From positions 46,469-110,468 of the forward strand of contig CAZCFZ010000004.1 of the NCBI GenBank assembly GCA_964498065.1: a stretch of 64,000 bases of DNA, in the 5' to 3' direction. Made by a program: the position numbers and the translations under genes. Origin of the DNA: FEN-1297 sp964498065 (GTDB lineage Bacteria; Bacteroidota; Ignavibacteria; Ignavibacteriales; Ignavibacteriaceae). The notes under the pieces were generated by a model that made no database searches, had not been told where the DNA came from, and saw only the letters and a program-made list of their open reading frames with translations. This document shows positions 7,551-16,702 of this stretch, in pieces; position 1 is the stretch's first letter, and the number at the start of each line of letters is the position of its first letter.

Positions 7551-9118
7551 TGAAAACTTTATACAAAAAATATGAGATGCTTTCGGCATATCTTGATGAT
7601 GAGCTTTCCGATACCGAAAGAAAACAAATTGAAGACGAATTAAAATTTTCAAAAGAACTGCAGGAAAAACTTGCAGAATTAAAAAAATTAAAACGGCTTA
7701 CTTCTTCATCGATTAAAAGTATTGGAGAAAATCCTTATTTTGAAACTCGTTTGGCTGCAGCAATGAGGATTAGAAATCCCTGGTATTATAAATTAAGAAA
7801 ACTTTATCCTATCATTGGTATTGTAGCTGCCAGCCTTGTGTTAATGATTGTACTGAAGTATAATCCCCAAATTATAAATAGACTCGTTGAACAGCAAAAG
7901 TCTAACTTAACTGCTTTTTATAAGCAAAACTTAAAACCCTTGCTTTTCGCCGCTGATTTAACCAATGAAGATATTTTTAACTTCGCCTTTTATCATCAAT
8001 TACCATTGGATAATCAGAAACATCAGTTTTTACAATTCGGATCCGATAAAAACGGCAAGCAGTATTTCGAAATTAAAACTGCCGGATTAACCGAAGGTAA
8101 TGATAACCTTGAAAAATTTATTAAAGGATTAAACCTTAATGTAAAACAAAAGAAGCAGATGGATTCAATTCTGGCTTCTTATGCCTCGGATTTACAATCC
8201 CAGGTGCTTGTAAATGAAAAGAATACAGTAGCAATAAATCCGAATATATGGAATTATAATAAGGCACTAACAGCGGACCTCATTTCATTTGCTGCCAGGG
8301 CAAATAAAAAAGAAATGAATAAAGTTTTACCTCCGGAGTTTGAGCATTATTATAACAATAAATCTGTTGCTCAAATGGTTAGTAAAGTAAAATCATCAAA
8401 CAACAACAGATATATTTTCTTTACACCGGATTCAATTTTTTCCGAGCCGTTTTATTTTAATAAAGATAAATTCAAAAAAGAAATGAAGCAGTGGTCCGAG
8501 GAATTAAATAAAAATTTAAAAGAATTTAATAAGAATTTAGACGTCACCATACACTTTGGGGATAATTTTGCAAGGTTAAAAAAAGACTCGGCATGGGGTA
8601 AAGAATTTAAAGTGTTTATCGACAGTAATTACTGCAAAGTGCATATTCCGAATGTTATAATTCCGCCGATAATTCTGCCGAATATGGGTGATTTAACGGT
8701 GCATCTTGACAGCTTAACAAAACTAATGAAGGATTATTCCTTTAATATCCCGGAACTTGGAAAGCATAAGAATTTTAAATTCAAATATTTTTATAATGAT
8801 TCCTCCAAAGGAATGAATTTTAATTTTAAGGCATTTGGTTTCGATTCAGCGTATAATTTTAAAAACCATAAAATAGACTCGTTATTATATTCAAGATTTA
8901 AGAATCATCATTTTTCATTCAATCCCGATTCCATGGCTTCGTTATTTAAATTTTTCATGAATGATTCTACTAATATCAATCAGCAGAGAAGCTTGCAAAA
9001 GGAAATGCAGGAGTTTCAAAAAGAAATGGAAAACTTTAGAAAAGAAATGGAAAAGATGCAGAAGGAAATCAAGAAAAATGCTCCGCAGCCGGAATCTAAA
9101 AAGCCGATTATAATTTAA
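7550..9118 (+). CDS. Large single-pass membrane anti-sigma factor-like protein
   Basis: The product is about 522 residues. Residues 1-80 form a short cytoplasmic helical domain beginning YEMLSAYLDDELSDTER, the typical opening of anti-sigma factors, but without the H-C-C zinc-binding residues. One membrane helix (IGIVAASLVLMIVLKY) lies at about 90-107. The rest, over 400 residues, would be outside the cytoplasm and ends in a heptad-patterned coiled coil (QKEMEN/RKEMEK repeats). GTG at 7547 is also possible as start, but ATG at 7550 is better spaced from AGGAG at 7537. It should hold the upstream sigma factor inactive until an envelope signal arrives. The large outer domain is not a family I recognise. 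Confidence 0.8.
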   Translation: MKTLYKKYEMLSAYLDDELSDTERKQIEDELKFSKELQEKLAELKKLKRLTSSSIKSIGENPYFETRLAAAMRIRNPWYYKLRKLYPIIGIVAASLVLMIVLKYNPQIINRLVEQQKSNLTAFYKQNLKPLLFAADLTNEDIFNFAFYHQLPLDNQKHQFLQFGSDKNGKQYFEIKTAGLTEGNDNLEKFIKGLNLNVKQKKQMDSILASYASDLQSQVLVNEKNTVAINPNIWNYNKALTADLISFAARANKKEMNKVLPPEFEHYYNNKSVAQMVSKVKSSNNNRYIFFTPDSIFSEPFYFNKDKFKKEMKQWSEELNKNLKEFNKNLDVTIHFGDNFARLKKDSAWGKEFKVFIDSNYCKVHIPNVIIPPIILPNMGDLTVHLDSLTKLMKDYSFNIPELGKHKNFKFKYFYNDSSKGMNFNFKAFGFDSAYNFKNHKIDSLLYSRFKNHHFSFNPDSMASLFKFFMNDSTNINQQRSLQKEMQEFQKEMENFRKEMEKMQKEIKKNAPQPESKKPIII

Positions 9119-9387
9119 TAAATTTTACCTTTTTTGAGGGATTCTTTATGTAATCCGGAAGGGAATATACCCGTAAAATTGATAAAAATCATATTTTTTA
9201 TCGATATTACACAGCTATCCTAAAAATTTTCCGTCTATCCATCTCTCCTTTACAAAATTAGTTTTTTAACGTAATTTAATATTGGGATAATGTATTAAGA
9301 TATTATTATTTAAACACTTTAGCTAAATATGATTATCTTTCTAAGGAAGATTTATAAATAAATATACCGAATCTGGAAATTTTGTTT
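9119..9387. other. Intergenic region upstream of the partner-switching cluster
   Basis: This 269-base AT-rich stretch lies between the anti-sigma gene and the first SpoIIE phosphatase. An AT-only hairpin (GATAAAAAT/ATTTTTTATC, about 9180-9202) could be a weak terminator for the sigma operon. No promoter can be assigned with confidence. Confidence 0.3.
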
Positions 9388-11484
9388 ATGAAATTAAATA
9401 CCGGAAATCTAAAAGGGAATATAAAATTTCAGAGTTTTATTATACTTTCGGTAATTCTATTTATATATAAGGTATTTGTATATTCTTCGGGATCCTGGAT
9501 ACATTTTTTAATTAATGGCGTTCTATCTGCATTAACTATTATTTCTCTCATCATTTATTTAATTGAATTCAGTCATTCAAGGAAAATAAATCCGCTAGCC
9601 TTGGTTATCAATGTCGGAGTATTGAATGCCGTATTATTTTTTATGTTTACTTACTCCGATTCAATATTAAGCAGTTTGTTAAATATTAATACGGGAAAAA
9701 TCAATCAGGGCATATTTGATAATATAATTTCGTTTTTTTACTCGTTTATAATTCTTGTTTCCGTATCTGTTATTTTTATGGTTTTTAGGGAACTCTACTT
9801 TCTGAAGCAAAAAAAGAATGTCAGTCTTTATTTTAATACAATGATTGTATTTTTTATTCTGGCATCCTTCGGTGCATTATTAATTGATGTCCCTGACCTT
9901 CATTACATTAGAGATACATTTTTTATAATTTCGGTTTTATTGATCATTATTAATTCTTTAAAGATTTCCTGGATCGCTTTTATAGTTAAAAAAGAGAAAA
10001 TCTCACTGCTGGCGTTATCAATAGTAATTTCGATTCTCTTTATAGCTAATCTTATAAGCAGTTCTTCTAATAAATTAAGCGAAAGGGTAGTAGTACAGTT
10101 TTCGCCGATTTTAAATCAATTTTTAAAACTGATAATGACATACGGAATAATATATTTCGGTATATTGTTCTTCACAACATTATTTCATATACCGACTGCA
10201 GAAGCGTTCGATAGGAAAGCTCAGGAAGTATCATTTCTGCAATATTTCAGTAAACTTATCTCGCAGTCGATGGATTTTAAGGAATTGGCAGACAGTTTAA
10301 CCGAAATAAGTGCCAAGGTTTGCAACGCTAATGCTGCCTGGCTTGTATTGAAAGATGGCGAAGAATTTAAGGCGATGGCAAATAAAGATATCGGTTATTA
10401 TGATTCGAACTTACTGACAAAATTTATTTTTGAAATGAAACATCCTAAAACAGATGAGCAGACTTTTTTCCTTAATTTAAATAGGTTTAATGACAGACCT
10501 CAATTAAGCGATAATTTTGTGCATGTAGCCGCATCACCTTTAAAATCCCATAATGAATTGAAGGGCTATTTAGTAGCAGTTAAAAAGAATGATTTTATTT
10601 TTGATGATGAAGATAAAGATGCAATGACAACATTTTCCGATTATGCATCTTTAGCTATTGAAAATTCCCGTCTGCTTGAAGAGTCAATTGAAAAAGAAAG
10701 GATGGAAAAGGAGCTGGATGTGGCCAGGGAAATCCAGAGAAAAATTTTACCGTCTAAAGATCCTCAATTGGAAAAATTGCAAATTTCATCTGTGTTTATC
10801 CCTGCATTTGAAGTTGGTGGTGATTATTATGATTTTTTTAAATTGGAACCGGATAAATTCGGATTTGTAATTGCCGATGTTTCGGGCAAAGGTATATCTG
10901 CGGCTTTTATTATGGCTGAGATTAAAGGAATATTTGAATCGTTATCTAAAACAATGGAAAGTCCGAGAAATATTCTGATAAAAGCAAATGAAATTTTGGA
11001 AAGAACTTTGGACAGAAAAAATTTTGTAAGCGCTGCTTATGGTTTAATAGATTTAAAAAGCGACACGCTCTCCATTGCCAGAGCGGGTCACTGTCCGGTT
11101 TTGTTGATTAGAAATAATGCCGCTCAGCAAATTAGACCGTCAGGAATCGGGCTTGGTTTGGATTACAGCAGTAATTTTATTAATAGTCTTGATGAAGAAA
11201 TCATAAAATTGGAAGATAACGATATTTTTGTTCTTTATACCGACGGTATAACAGAAGCTAAAAACAGCGATTTGGAAGATTTTGGAACTAAAAATTTTGA
11301 AAATGTGTTATTAGAGAATTCGGAAAAAGGAGTTGATGAAATTGCAAACAGCGTGATGAAAAATATAGCGCTTTTTTCGCAGAATAACTCACAGCATGAC
11401 GATATAACATTAGTTATTTTAAAATGGAAACAAAAATTAAAAAATAACGGAGTTAAGAATGGCAGAATTCAGCACCTCAGTTAA
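9388..11484 (+). CDS. Membrane SpoIIE-type serine phosphatase with GAF domain
   Basis: A 698-residue signalling phosphatase. About eight transmembrane helices fill residues 15-270. A GAF-like sensor lies at about 290-425, a short coiled linker follows, and the PP2C/SpoIIE domain takes about 435-690. Metal-binding motifs are intact: VGGDYYDFF, DVSGKG, YTDGITEA and QHDDITL. It would dephosphorylate the STAS protein encoded immediately downstream, whose start lies inside this gene (26-base overlap). TTG at 9382 is an alternative start; ATG at 9388 is better spaced from CTGGAAA at 9373. Confidence 0.93.
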   Translation: MKLNTGNLKGNIKFQSFIILSVILFIYKVFVYSSGSWIHFLINGVLSALTIISLIIYLIEFSHSRKINPLALVINVGVLNAVLFFMFTYSDSILSSLLNINTGKINQGIFDNIISFFYSFIILVSVSVIFMVFRELYFLKQKKNVSLYFNTMIVFFILASFGALLIDVPDLHYIRDTFFIISVLLIIINSLKISWIAFIVKKEKISLLALSIVISILFIANLISSSSNKLSERVVVQFSPILNQFLKLIMTYGIIYFGILFFTTLFHIPTAEAFDRKAQEVSFLQYFSKLISQSMDFKELADSLTEISAKVCNANAAWLVLKDGEEFKAMANKDIGYYDSNLLTKFIFEMKHPKTDEQTFFLNLNRFNDRPQLSDNFVHVAASPLKSHNELKGYLVAVKKNDFIFDDEDKDAMTTFSDYASLAIENSRLLEESIEKERMEKELDVAREIQRKILPSKDPQLEKLQISSVFIPAFEVGGDYYDFFKLEPDKFGFVIADVSGKGISAAFIMAEIKGIFESLSKTMESPRNILIKANEILERTLDRKNFVSAAYGLIDLKSDTLSIARAGHCPVLLIRNNAAQQIRPSGIGLGLDYSSNFINSLDEEIIKLEDNDIFVLYTDGITEAKNSDLEDFGTKNFENVLLENSEKGVDEIANSVMKNIALFSQNNSQHDDITLVILKWKQKLKNNGVKNGRIQHLS

Positions 11485-11827
11485 AACCGCAGGTGAAGTA
11501 AACATTATTTATCTTAAGGGCTATTTAGACGCACACACTGCACCTGTTCTTGAGAATACTTTTTCCAATCTAATCGATAAAGGTGATTACTCGTTAGTTG
11601 TAAACTTTAAAGACTTAAATTATATAAGCAGTGCTGGTCTCGGAGTTTTTATGGCTTTTATAGAAAAGATTCGCGATAACAAAGGAGACATTAAGTTGTC
11701 TTCTATGAGCGACAAAGTTTTTAATATTTTTGATTTATTGGGCTTTCCTCTGTTGTATGAAATATTTAAAACCGAAGATGAAGCGATTAATAAATTTAAA
11801 GAGATAAAGAAACTTGAAGACCAATAA
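11459..11827 (+). CDS. STAS-domain anti-sigma factor antagonist (RsbV/SpoIIAA-like)
   Basis: A 122-residue STAS protein. The phospho-acceptor region YISSAGLGVFMAF puts serine 57/58 in the SpoIIAA-like position, preceded by the core strand YSLVVNFKDL. It begins 26 bases before the end of the upstream phosphatase, with GGAG at 11449-11452 as ribosome site, and overlaps the downstream kinase gene by 14 bases. This tight nesting suggests phosphatase, antagonist and kinase are made in fixed ratio. Expected cycle: the kinase phosphorylates this serine and the SpoIIE domains remove the phosphate. Confidence 0.95.
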   Translation: MAEFSTSVKTAGEVNIIYLKGYLDAHTAPVLENTFSNLIDKGDYSLVVNFKDLNYISSAGLGVFMAFIEKIRDNKGDIKLSSMSDKVFNIFDLLGFPLLYEIFKTEDEAINKFKEIKKLEDQ

Positions 11828-12260
11828 TAACAAAATAAAGGAAAAAGAGCTTATTGTAAAAAGCAAAACAAACAATCTTTCAGAGATAAGGGATTTTGTT
11901 TATGCTGCCGCTTCGGATGCAGGTATTTCGGCGGATGTTATAGAAAATATAATACTTGCAGTTGATGAAGCCTGTACTAATATTATTAAACATGCTTATA
12001 AATCTTTTCCCGAAGGTGAAATAATTATTAAGATAAAATACAGCGATAAGAAATTTACAATAGTAATAATTGACCATGGTGCGCCGTTCAAACCCGAGAC
12101 CATTCCCGACCCCGATCTGCAGAAATACTATCTCCAGCATAGAATAGGAGGACTCGGAATGTATTTAATGAAATCGCTTATGGATGAAGTTAAATATGTT
12201 TCGGTACCCGGAAAATATAACCAAGTAATGCTTTCTAAAAATTTAAACGTTTCTCATTAA
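11814..12260 (+). CDS. RsbW/SpoIIAB-like serine kinase (anti-sigma factor type)
   Basis: A 148-residue GHKL-fold kinase. The N-box is VDEACTNIIKHA (residues 50-61), G1 is IDHGAP (86-91) and G2 is IGGLGMYLMK (111-120). No HisKA domain is present, so it is a serine kinase of the RsbW class, expected to bind and phosphorylate the upstream STAS protein. The frame starts with TTG at 11814 inside the STAS gene; no strong alternative ATG exists. The downstream target it would sequester is not encoded nearby as a sigma-B-type factor, and the only sigma factor in the window is the ECF gene at 6957. Confidence 0.92.
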   Translation: MKTNNNKIKEKELIVKSKTNNLSEIRDFVYAAASDAGISADVIENIILAVDEACTNIIKHAYKSFPEGEIIIKIKYSDKKFTIVIIDHGAPFKPETIPDPDLQKYYLQHRIGGLGMYLMKSLMDEVKYVSVPGKYNQVMLSKNLNVSH

Positions 12261-12262
12261 TA

Positions 12263-13942
12263 ATGATTGACTCGGATAATATTAGGGCAAAAAGGAATTT
12301 AACTGCTCTGGTTGAATTCAGTAGAATAATTAACAGCAGCCTTGATCTTGAATTTATACTTAATAATGTACTGCTGACCTGCATGGGCAAGTTTTTAGCT
12401 ACCAAAGGGCTTATTGCACTTAATATAAATAAGAAGATTGTTGTTAAATCCGCAAAAGGTGTTTCCGAAGAACTAATTGCTAAATTTCCGGAAGTTGAAG
12501 CTAGGCCAGACTTCAAAGATAATGCTGAGCTGATAAATTTTTTTAACGAATGTAAATTATCTATTTATGAAAGGATAAGTTCATCTGAAGAATGCCTCGG
12601 AATTGTCTGCCTGGGCGAAAAACTGAATAAGTCTCCTTTTAGCGAAGATGATGTCGAGTTCTTGAAAACAATTTTAAATATATCTTCTTCTGCAATACAA
12701 AACTCCATGGTAATTAATGAACTTAAAAAAGTTAACCGTGTGCTTGATTCCAGAATTCAAAGATTAAATTCCTTGTTTGAGCTGAGTAAAGAATTCGGAT
12801 TATTTTCGGAATCAACAAAAGTTGCCAGACTATTGGTCTATTCGGTAATCGGGCAATTTCTTGTTTCCAAATTTGCAGTTATAATTTTTAACAACGGCGG
12901 TATAAATATTTTGGAATCAAAATATCAGGAAAAAGAATTGCTGGATTCAATTAATCAATATGATTTTTTTAAAGTTGAAAACCCGGTGCTGAAAGAAGAA
13001 ATTATTAAGGATTATCCCGGCTTTGCAGCTTTAGCTGTGGAACTTATTGTGCCTATGCAGCTTCAGGGTGAAACCAAAGGCCTTATTTTTCTTGGGAAGA
13101 GAATTAATAATCAGAATTATTCCGAAGCCGATGTTGAATTTATATATTCAATTGGAAGCCTGGCAATAATATCTCTCGAAAACAGAAGGCTGTTTAAAGA
13201 AGCTCTGGAAAAACAAAAAATGGAAGAAGAACTTGAACTTGCACGCGGAATTCAAAGGAATCTTTTGCCGAGCGAAATCCCTGTTTATAAGAACTTCGAT
13301 ATTTCTGCTTTCAACTTAGCGTCTCAGCATGTCGGCGGAGATTATTACGATATTATTACATTGGATGAGGACAGCTTCTGTATTGCAATAGGAGATGTTT
13401 CCGGTAAAGGAGTACCGGCAGCTTTGTTAATGGCAAATCTTCAGGCGTTCTTAAAGACAACATGCAAGCAGGGTATGCATCTTGAACAGGCTACTGCATT
13501 AATAAATGATTTGATTTCCGAAAATACTTCCGACGGTAAATTCATTACTTTTTTCTGGGCGGTATTTGAAGACAGTAAAAAGACATTGCATTATGTAAAC
13601 GCCGGTCATAATCATCCGCTGCTGGTAAGAAACGGAGAGATTAAAAAACTGGGAAAAGGCGGAATAATATTGGGTGTTATGAAAACAACAATCCCTTACG
13701 AATCCGAAATAGTTAATTTAGAAAAAGATGACGTGCTCGTTTTATTTACTGACGGTATTACCGAAGCAATGAATGTTAAGGGAGAGGAATTTTCCGATGA
13801 AAAGCTTGAAGAAATTGTTTTGAAAAATAGTAACAAACCTTCCAGTGAAATTTTAAATTCAATAAAGAACGAAGTCCAGTCTTTTGCCGCCGGAACCGTG
13901 CAGTCCGATGATATGACCATTGTTGTGTTAAAAGCAAATTAA
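12263..13942 (+). CDS. Soluble GAF-GAF-SpoIIE serine phosphatase
   Basis: A 559-residue protein without membrane helices. Two GAF-like modules lie at about 20-155 and 175-310. A charged helix (KQKMEEELELARGIQRN) connects to the PP2C/SpoIIE domain at about 325-559, with HVGGDYYDII, DVSGKG, FTDGITEA and QSDDMTIVVL intact. It starts two bases after the kinase gene ends, so it is the fourth gene of the operon and probably a second, cytoplasmic input to the same STAS switch. The GAF ligands cannot be told from sequence. Confidence 0.93.
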   Translation: MIDSDNIRAKRNLTALVEFSRIINSSLDLEFILNNVLLTCMGKFLATKGLIALNINKKIVVKSAKGVSEELIAKFPEVEARPDFKDNAELINFFNECKLSIYERISSSEECLGIVCLGEKLNKSPFSEDDVEFLKTILNISSSAIQNSMVINELKKVNRVLDSRIQRLNSLFELSKEFGLFSESTKVARLLVYSVIGQFLVSKFAVIIFNNGGINILESKYQEKELLDSINQYDFFKVENPVLKEEIIKDYPGFAALAVELIVPMQLQGETKGLIFLGKRINNQNYSEADVEFIYSIGSLAIISLENRRLFKEALEKQKMEEELELARGIQRNLLPSEIPVYKNFDISAFNLASQHVGGDYYDIITLDEDSFCIAIGDVSGKGVPAALLMANLQAFLKTTCKQGMHLEQATALINDLISENTSDGKFITFFWAVFEDSKKTLHYVNAGHNHPLLVRNGEIKKLGKGGIILGVMKTTIPYESEIVNLEKDDVLVLFTDGITEAMNVKGEEFSDEKLEEIVLKNSNKPSSEILNSIKNEVQSFAAGTVQSDDMTIVVLKAN

Positions 13943-14050
13943 TATTATTTATGATAATTAAATAAATAATCAGTTTTAATTTTGAGATTAAATAATAATT
14001 ATTATCAAGAACCGGCTCAATATGAATAATAATTTTGGCTAATGAAATAA

Positions 14051-16591
14051 ATGAAAGATTTTTTTCTTAAAAATAGATCAAAGATTATAATAGCTGTCTC
14101 GACGGTATTGATATTAACGGCTGTAATTGAGATATATTTTGTTTTGTTTGTCCGGGTTCAATCGAATGATGAATGTATATGGCAGCCTAAAAAAATAAAT
14201 AAAACAGAGTCAATTATAGTTTTCCAATCTGTAAAAGTAGGCGGCGTAACCTGGAATGCCGGAATTAGAGACGGCGATGAATTAGTTGAAATTAACAATC
14301 AAAAACTCGCGAATCCGACTGCTGCACAAAATATACTGGATAAAGTTAAATCCGGGCATTACGCCGATTATACTATTAAAAAAGACGGCAAGCTGATTCA
14401 CACAAAGGTTTACATTAAAAAGCTTGTTAGGGTTAATAATCTGGCAAATACAATTTTAGCTCTTATACAAATGCTTATCGGTTTTATTGTTTTAATGGCG
14501 AAGCCAACGGGTAAAGTACAAAAATTGTTCTATGGAATCGGTGTAGCTGCCGTTCTTTCAGGTGTTTTTTATCTTTCGCCGTTATTTACTTCTATTGAAA
14601 TGATTATGGCAAATAGATGGTATTTTGCCACTTTGGCATTTTTCGGATTATTTGGACAAAACTCATTTGTATTTTTGTTTCTTGCTTTTTTCTGGACCTT
14701 TCCGCAGCCTTTTAAACTTATGGATAAATTATGGATTAAGAGGTCTCTGGTTATTACACCGCTTATATTATTCATATTTGAATACATTGTCTTTGGATTA
14801 AATTTTATTACCCCTATTAATTCAATTAACTTTGATGTTGTAAGAACAATTTTGCAATATGTTTTTAGCGGAATCGAATTCATTGCCTTTATATCTTTAA
14901 TAATTAATTATAGAAGATTAAAAACCAGGGAAGAGAAAAAACCCGTATTCATTATTCTGGTAGCTTTAGTAATTGCATTTTTAGCAATTATTTATACATC
15001 TCGCATTGCTCCTGCCATATCAGATAATTTATATAATGCGCCGGAATATTATACGCCCATAATTTTAATTATTTTAATCCCGATTGCATTTGCATATTCC
15101 ATTTTTAAATATCAATTAATGGATGTAAGTGTTGTAATTAAAAATACTATTATGTACGGTTCAGCGACTGTTGGTTTAGCAGCTGTTTATTTCTTTGTAA
15201 TTTATATTTTAGGACAAAGCATCAGTGAGGCAATCGGAACCGAATTCCAGGGTATAATTGCGGGCATAATTTTTATAGGGTTTGCGGTCATTTTCCAATC
15301 TACTAAAAATAAATACCAGGATTTTATAACAGCCAAATTTTATCCCGAACAATTTGCTTATCAAAAAGTACTTGTAAAATTTACAGGTGATTTATCAACT
15401 GTCGTGGGTTTAAATAATATTTTAGATACAATGCAGGCTACATTTGTCGATGCGTTAATGATCAATCATTTCGGCATTATGATTAAGGGTAAAAAAGTAA
15501 ATGAATTTCAGCTTGTTAGAAACGTTGGTATTACCAAGGACGACTTAGTAATTAACAATGAGAATCTTGATGAAGCAGTTTCCCAAAAACTACAGACTTT
15601 TAAACAGCCGGTATTTGAACAAAATGAATTTCAAGAAGTATTTCCTAATGCTGCGGAAAGATTAATAACGGAAGAAATTTATACTGTAATTCCAATGATA
15701 ATTAAATCAAAAATTATTGGAATGCTGTTGTTCGGATTAAAGCATTCAGGTTCACAATTTGCCGGCAAGGATTTAGATTTGCTTTTAGCTGCCGCAAACC
15801 AGGCGGCAGTTTCAATTGAAAATGCCAGGTTATATAAATCCGAAGCTGAAAAACTGGAAATTGAAAGAGATCTATCTATTGCTAGAAAAATTCAGCAAGG
15901 ACTTTTACCTAAATGCATACCGGATACTAAAGGTTTGGATATATGCGGTGAAATGATTCCGGCAATGCAGGTCGGCGGGGATTATTATGATCTTATTCCA
16001 ATTTCGGATTCGCAGTTATTCGTTGTTGTGGGAGATGTTTCCGGTAAAGGACTTGCGGCCTCACTATACATGACGAAGCTTCAAACAATGATTCAGCTTG
16101 CATGCGCACCCGGCAAAACACCGAGAGAGATAATGATTGAAGTAAATAAAAAATTTTACGACGCTATTGAAAGAAATTCTTTTGTAACTATGACTCTCGC
16201 ACTATTCGATACCGAATTGAATAAAGTTACTTTCTGCAGAGCAGGACATATGCCGGTGCTTACGGCAATGAACGGCTCGGTACATTCCTACAGGACACAG
16301 GGAATAGGTGTAGGTCTGGAAAAGGGAATTATATTTGAAAAAACATTGATTGAAGAGGAAGTCGAATTGAAACCCGGGCAAATATATGCATTCTTCTCGG
16401 ACGGAATAACAGAAGCAATGAATGAATCTCTCGAACTTTTCGGTGAAGACAATTTATCAGGTCTGCTGAAAAACGGTATGTCCAAAACCTCTACTGACAT
16501 TATGAACAGGATCTGGGATTCCATAAATCAATTTAGGGGAACTGCAGAACAAAATGATGATATGACAATGGTTATTGTGAGGGTAAAATGA
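14051..16591 (+). CDS. PDZ-membrane-GAF-SpoIIE serine phosphatase
   Basis: An 846-residue sensor phosphatase. A first membrane helix (about 12-34) leads to a PDZ-like domain (about 45-130) with GGVTWNAGIRDGDELVEINN, which would face the periplasm. Eight or so further helices follow to about residue 425, then a GAF-like region (about 450-590) and a PP2C/SpoIIE domain (about 600-846) with VGGDYYDLI, DVSGKG, FSDGITEA and QNDDMTMVIV. It lies 108 bases after the GAF-GAF phosphatase in the same direction and may be on the same transcript. A periplasmic PDZ domain suggests it senses protein C-termini or envelope stress, which is inference. Confidence 0.9.
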   Translation: MKDFFLKNRSKIIIAVSTVLILTAVIEIYFVLFVRVQSNDECIWQPKKINKTESIIVFQSVKVGGVTWNAGIRDGDELVEINNQKLANPTAAQNILDKVKSGHYADYTIKKDGKLIHTKVYIKKLVRVNNLANTILALIQMLIGFIVLMAKPTGKVQKLFYGIGVAAVLSGVFYLSPLFTSIEMIMANRWYFATLAFFGLFGQNSFVFLFLAFFWTFPQPFKLMDKLWIKRSLVITPLILFIFEYIVFGLNFITPINSINFDVVRTILQYVFSGIEFIAFISLIINYRRLKTREEKKPVFIILVALVIAFLAIIYTSRIAPAISDNLYNAPEYYTPIILIILIPIAFAYSIFKYQLMDVSVVIKNTIMYGSATVGLAAVYFFVIYILGQSISEAIGTEFQGIIAGIIFIGFAVIFQSTKNKYQDFITAKFYPEQFAYQKVLVKFTGDLSTVVGLNNILDTMQATFVDALMINHFGIMIKGKKVNEFQLVRNVGITKDDLVINNENLDEAVSQKLQTFKQPVFEQNEFQEVFPNAAERLITEEIYTVIPMIIKSKIIGMLLFGLKHSGSQFAGKDLDLLLAAANQAAVSIENARLYKSEAEKLEIERDLSIARKIQQGLLPKCIPDTKGLDICGEMIPAMQVGGDYYDLIPISDSQLFVVVGDVSGKGLAASLYMTKLQTMIQLACAPGKTPREIMIEVNKKFYDAIERNSFVTMTLALFDTELNKVTFCRAGHMPVLTAMNGSVHSYRTQGIGVGLEKGIIFEKTLIEEEVELKPGQIYAFFSDGITEAMNESLELFGEDNLSGLLKNGMSKTSTDIMNRIWDSINQFRGTAEQNDDMTMVIVRVK

Positions 16592-16702
16592 TGCTTTGTT
16601 TGGAATTACTTTAATAAATTTTTACTATATTTCTTTCGTCCTGTCAAATAAAAATTAAATTTGGAACGCGAATCAATCCTTCATCATTTAAAAAGAATTC
16701 AT

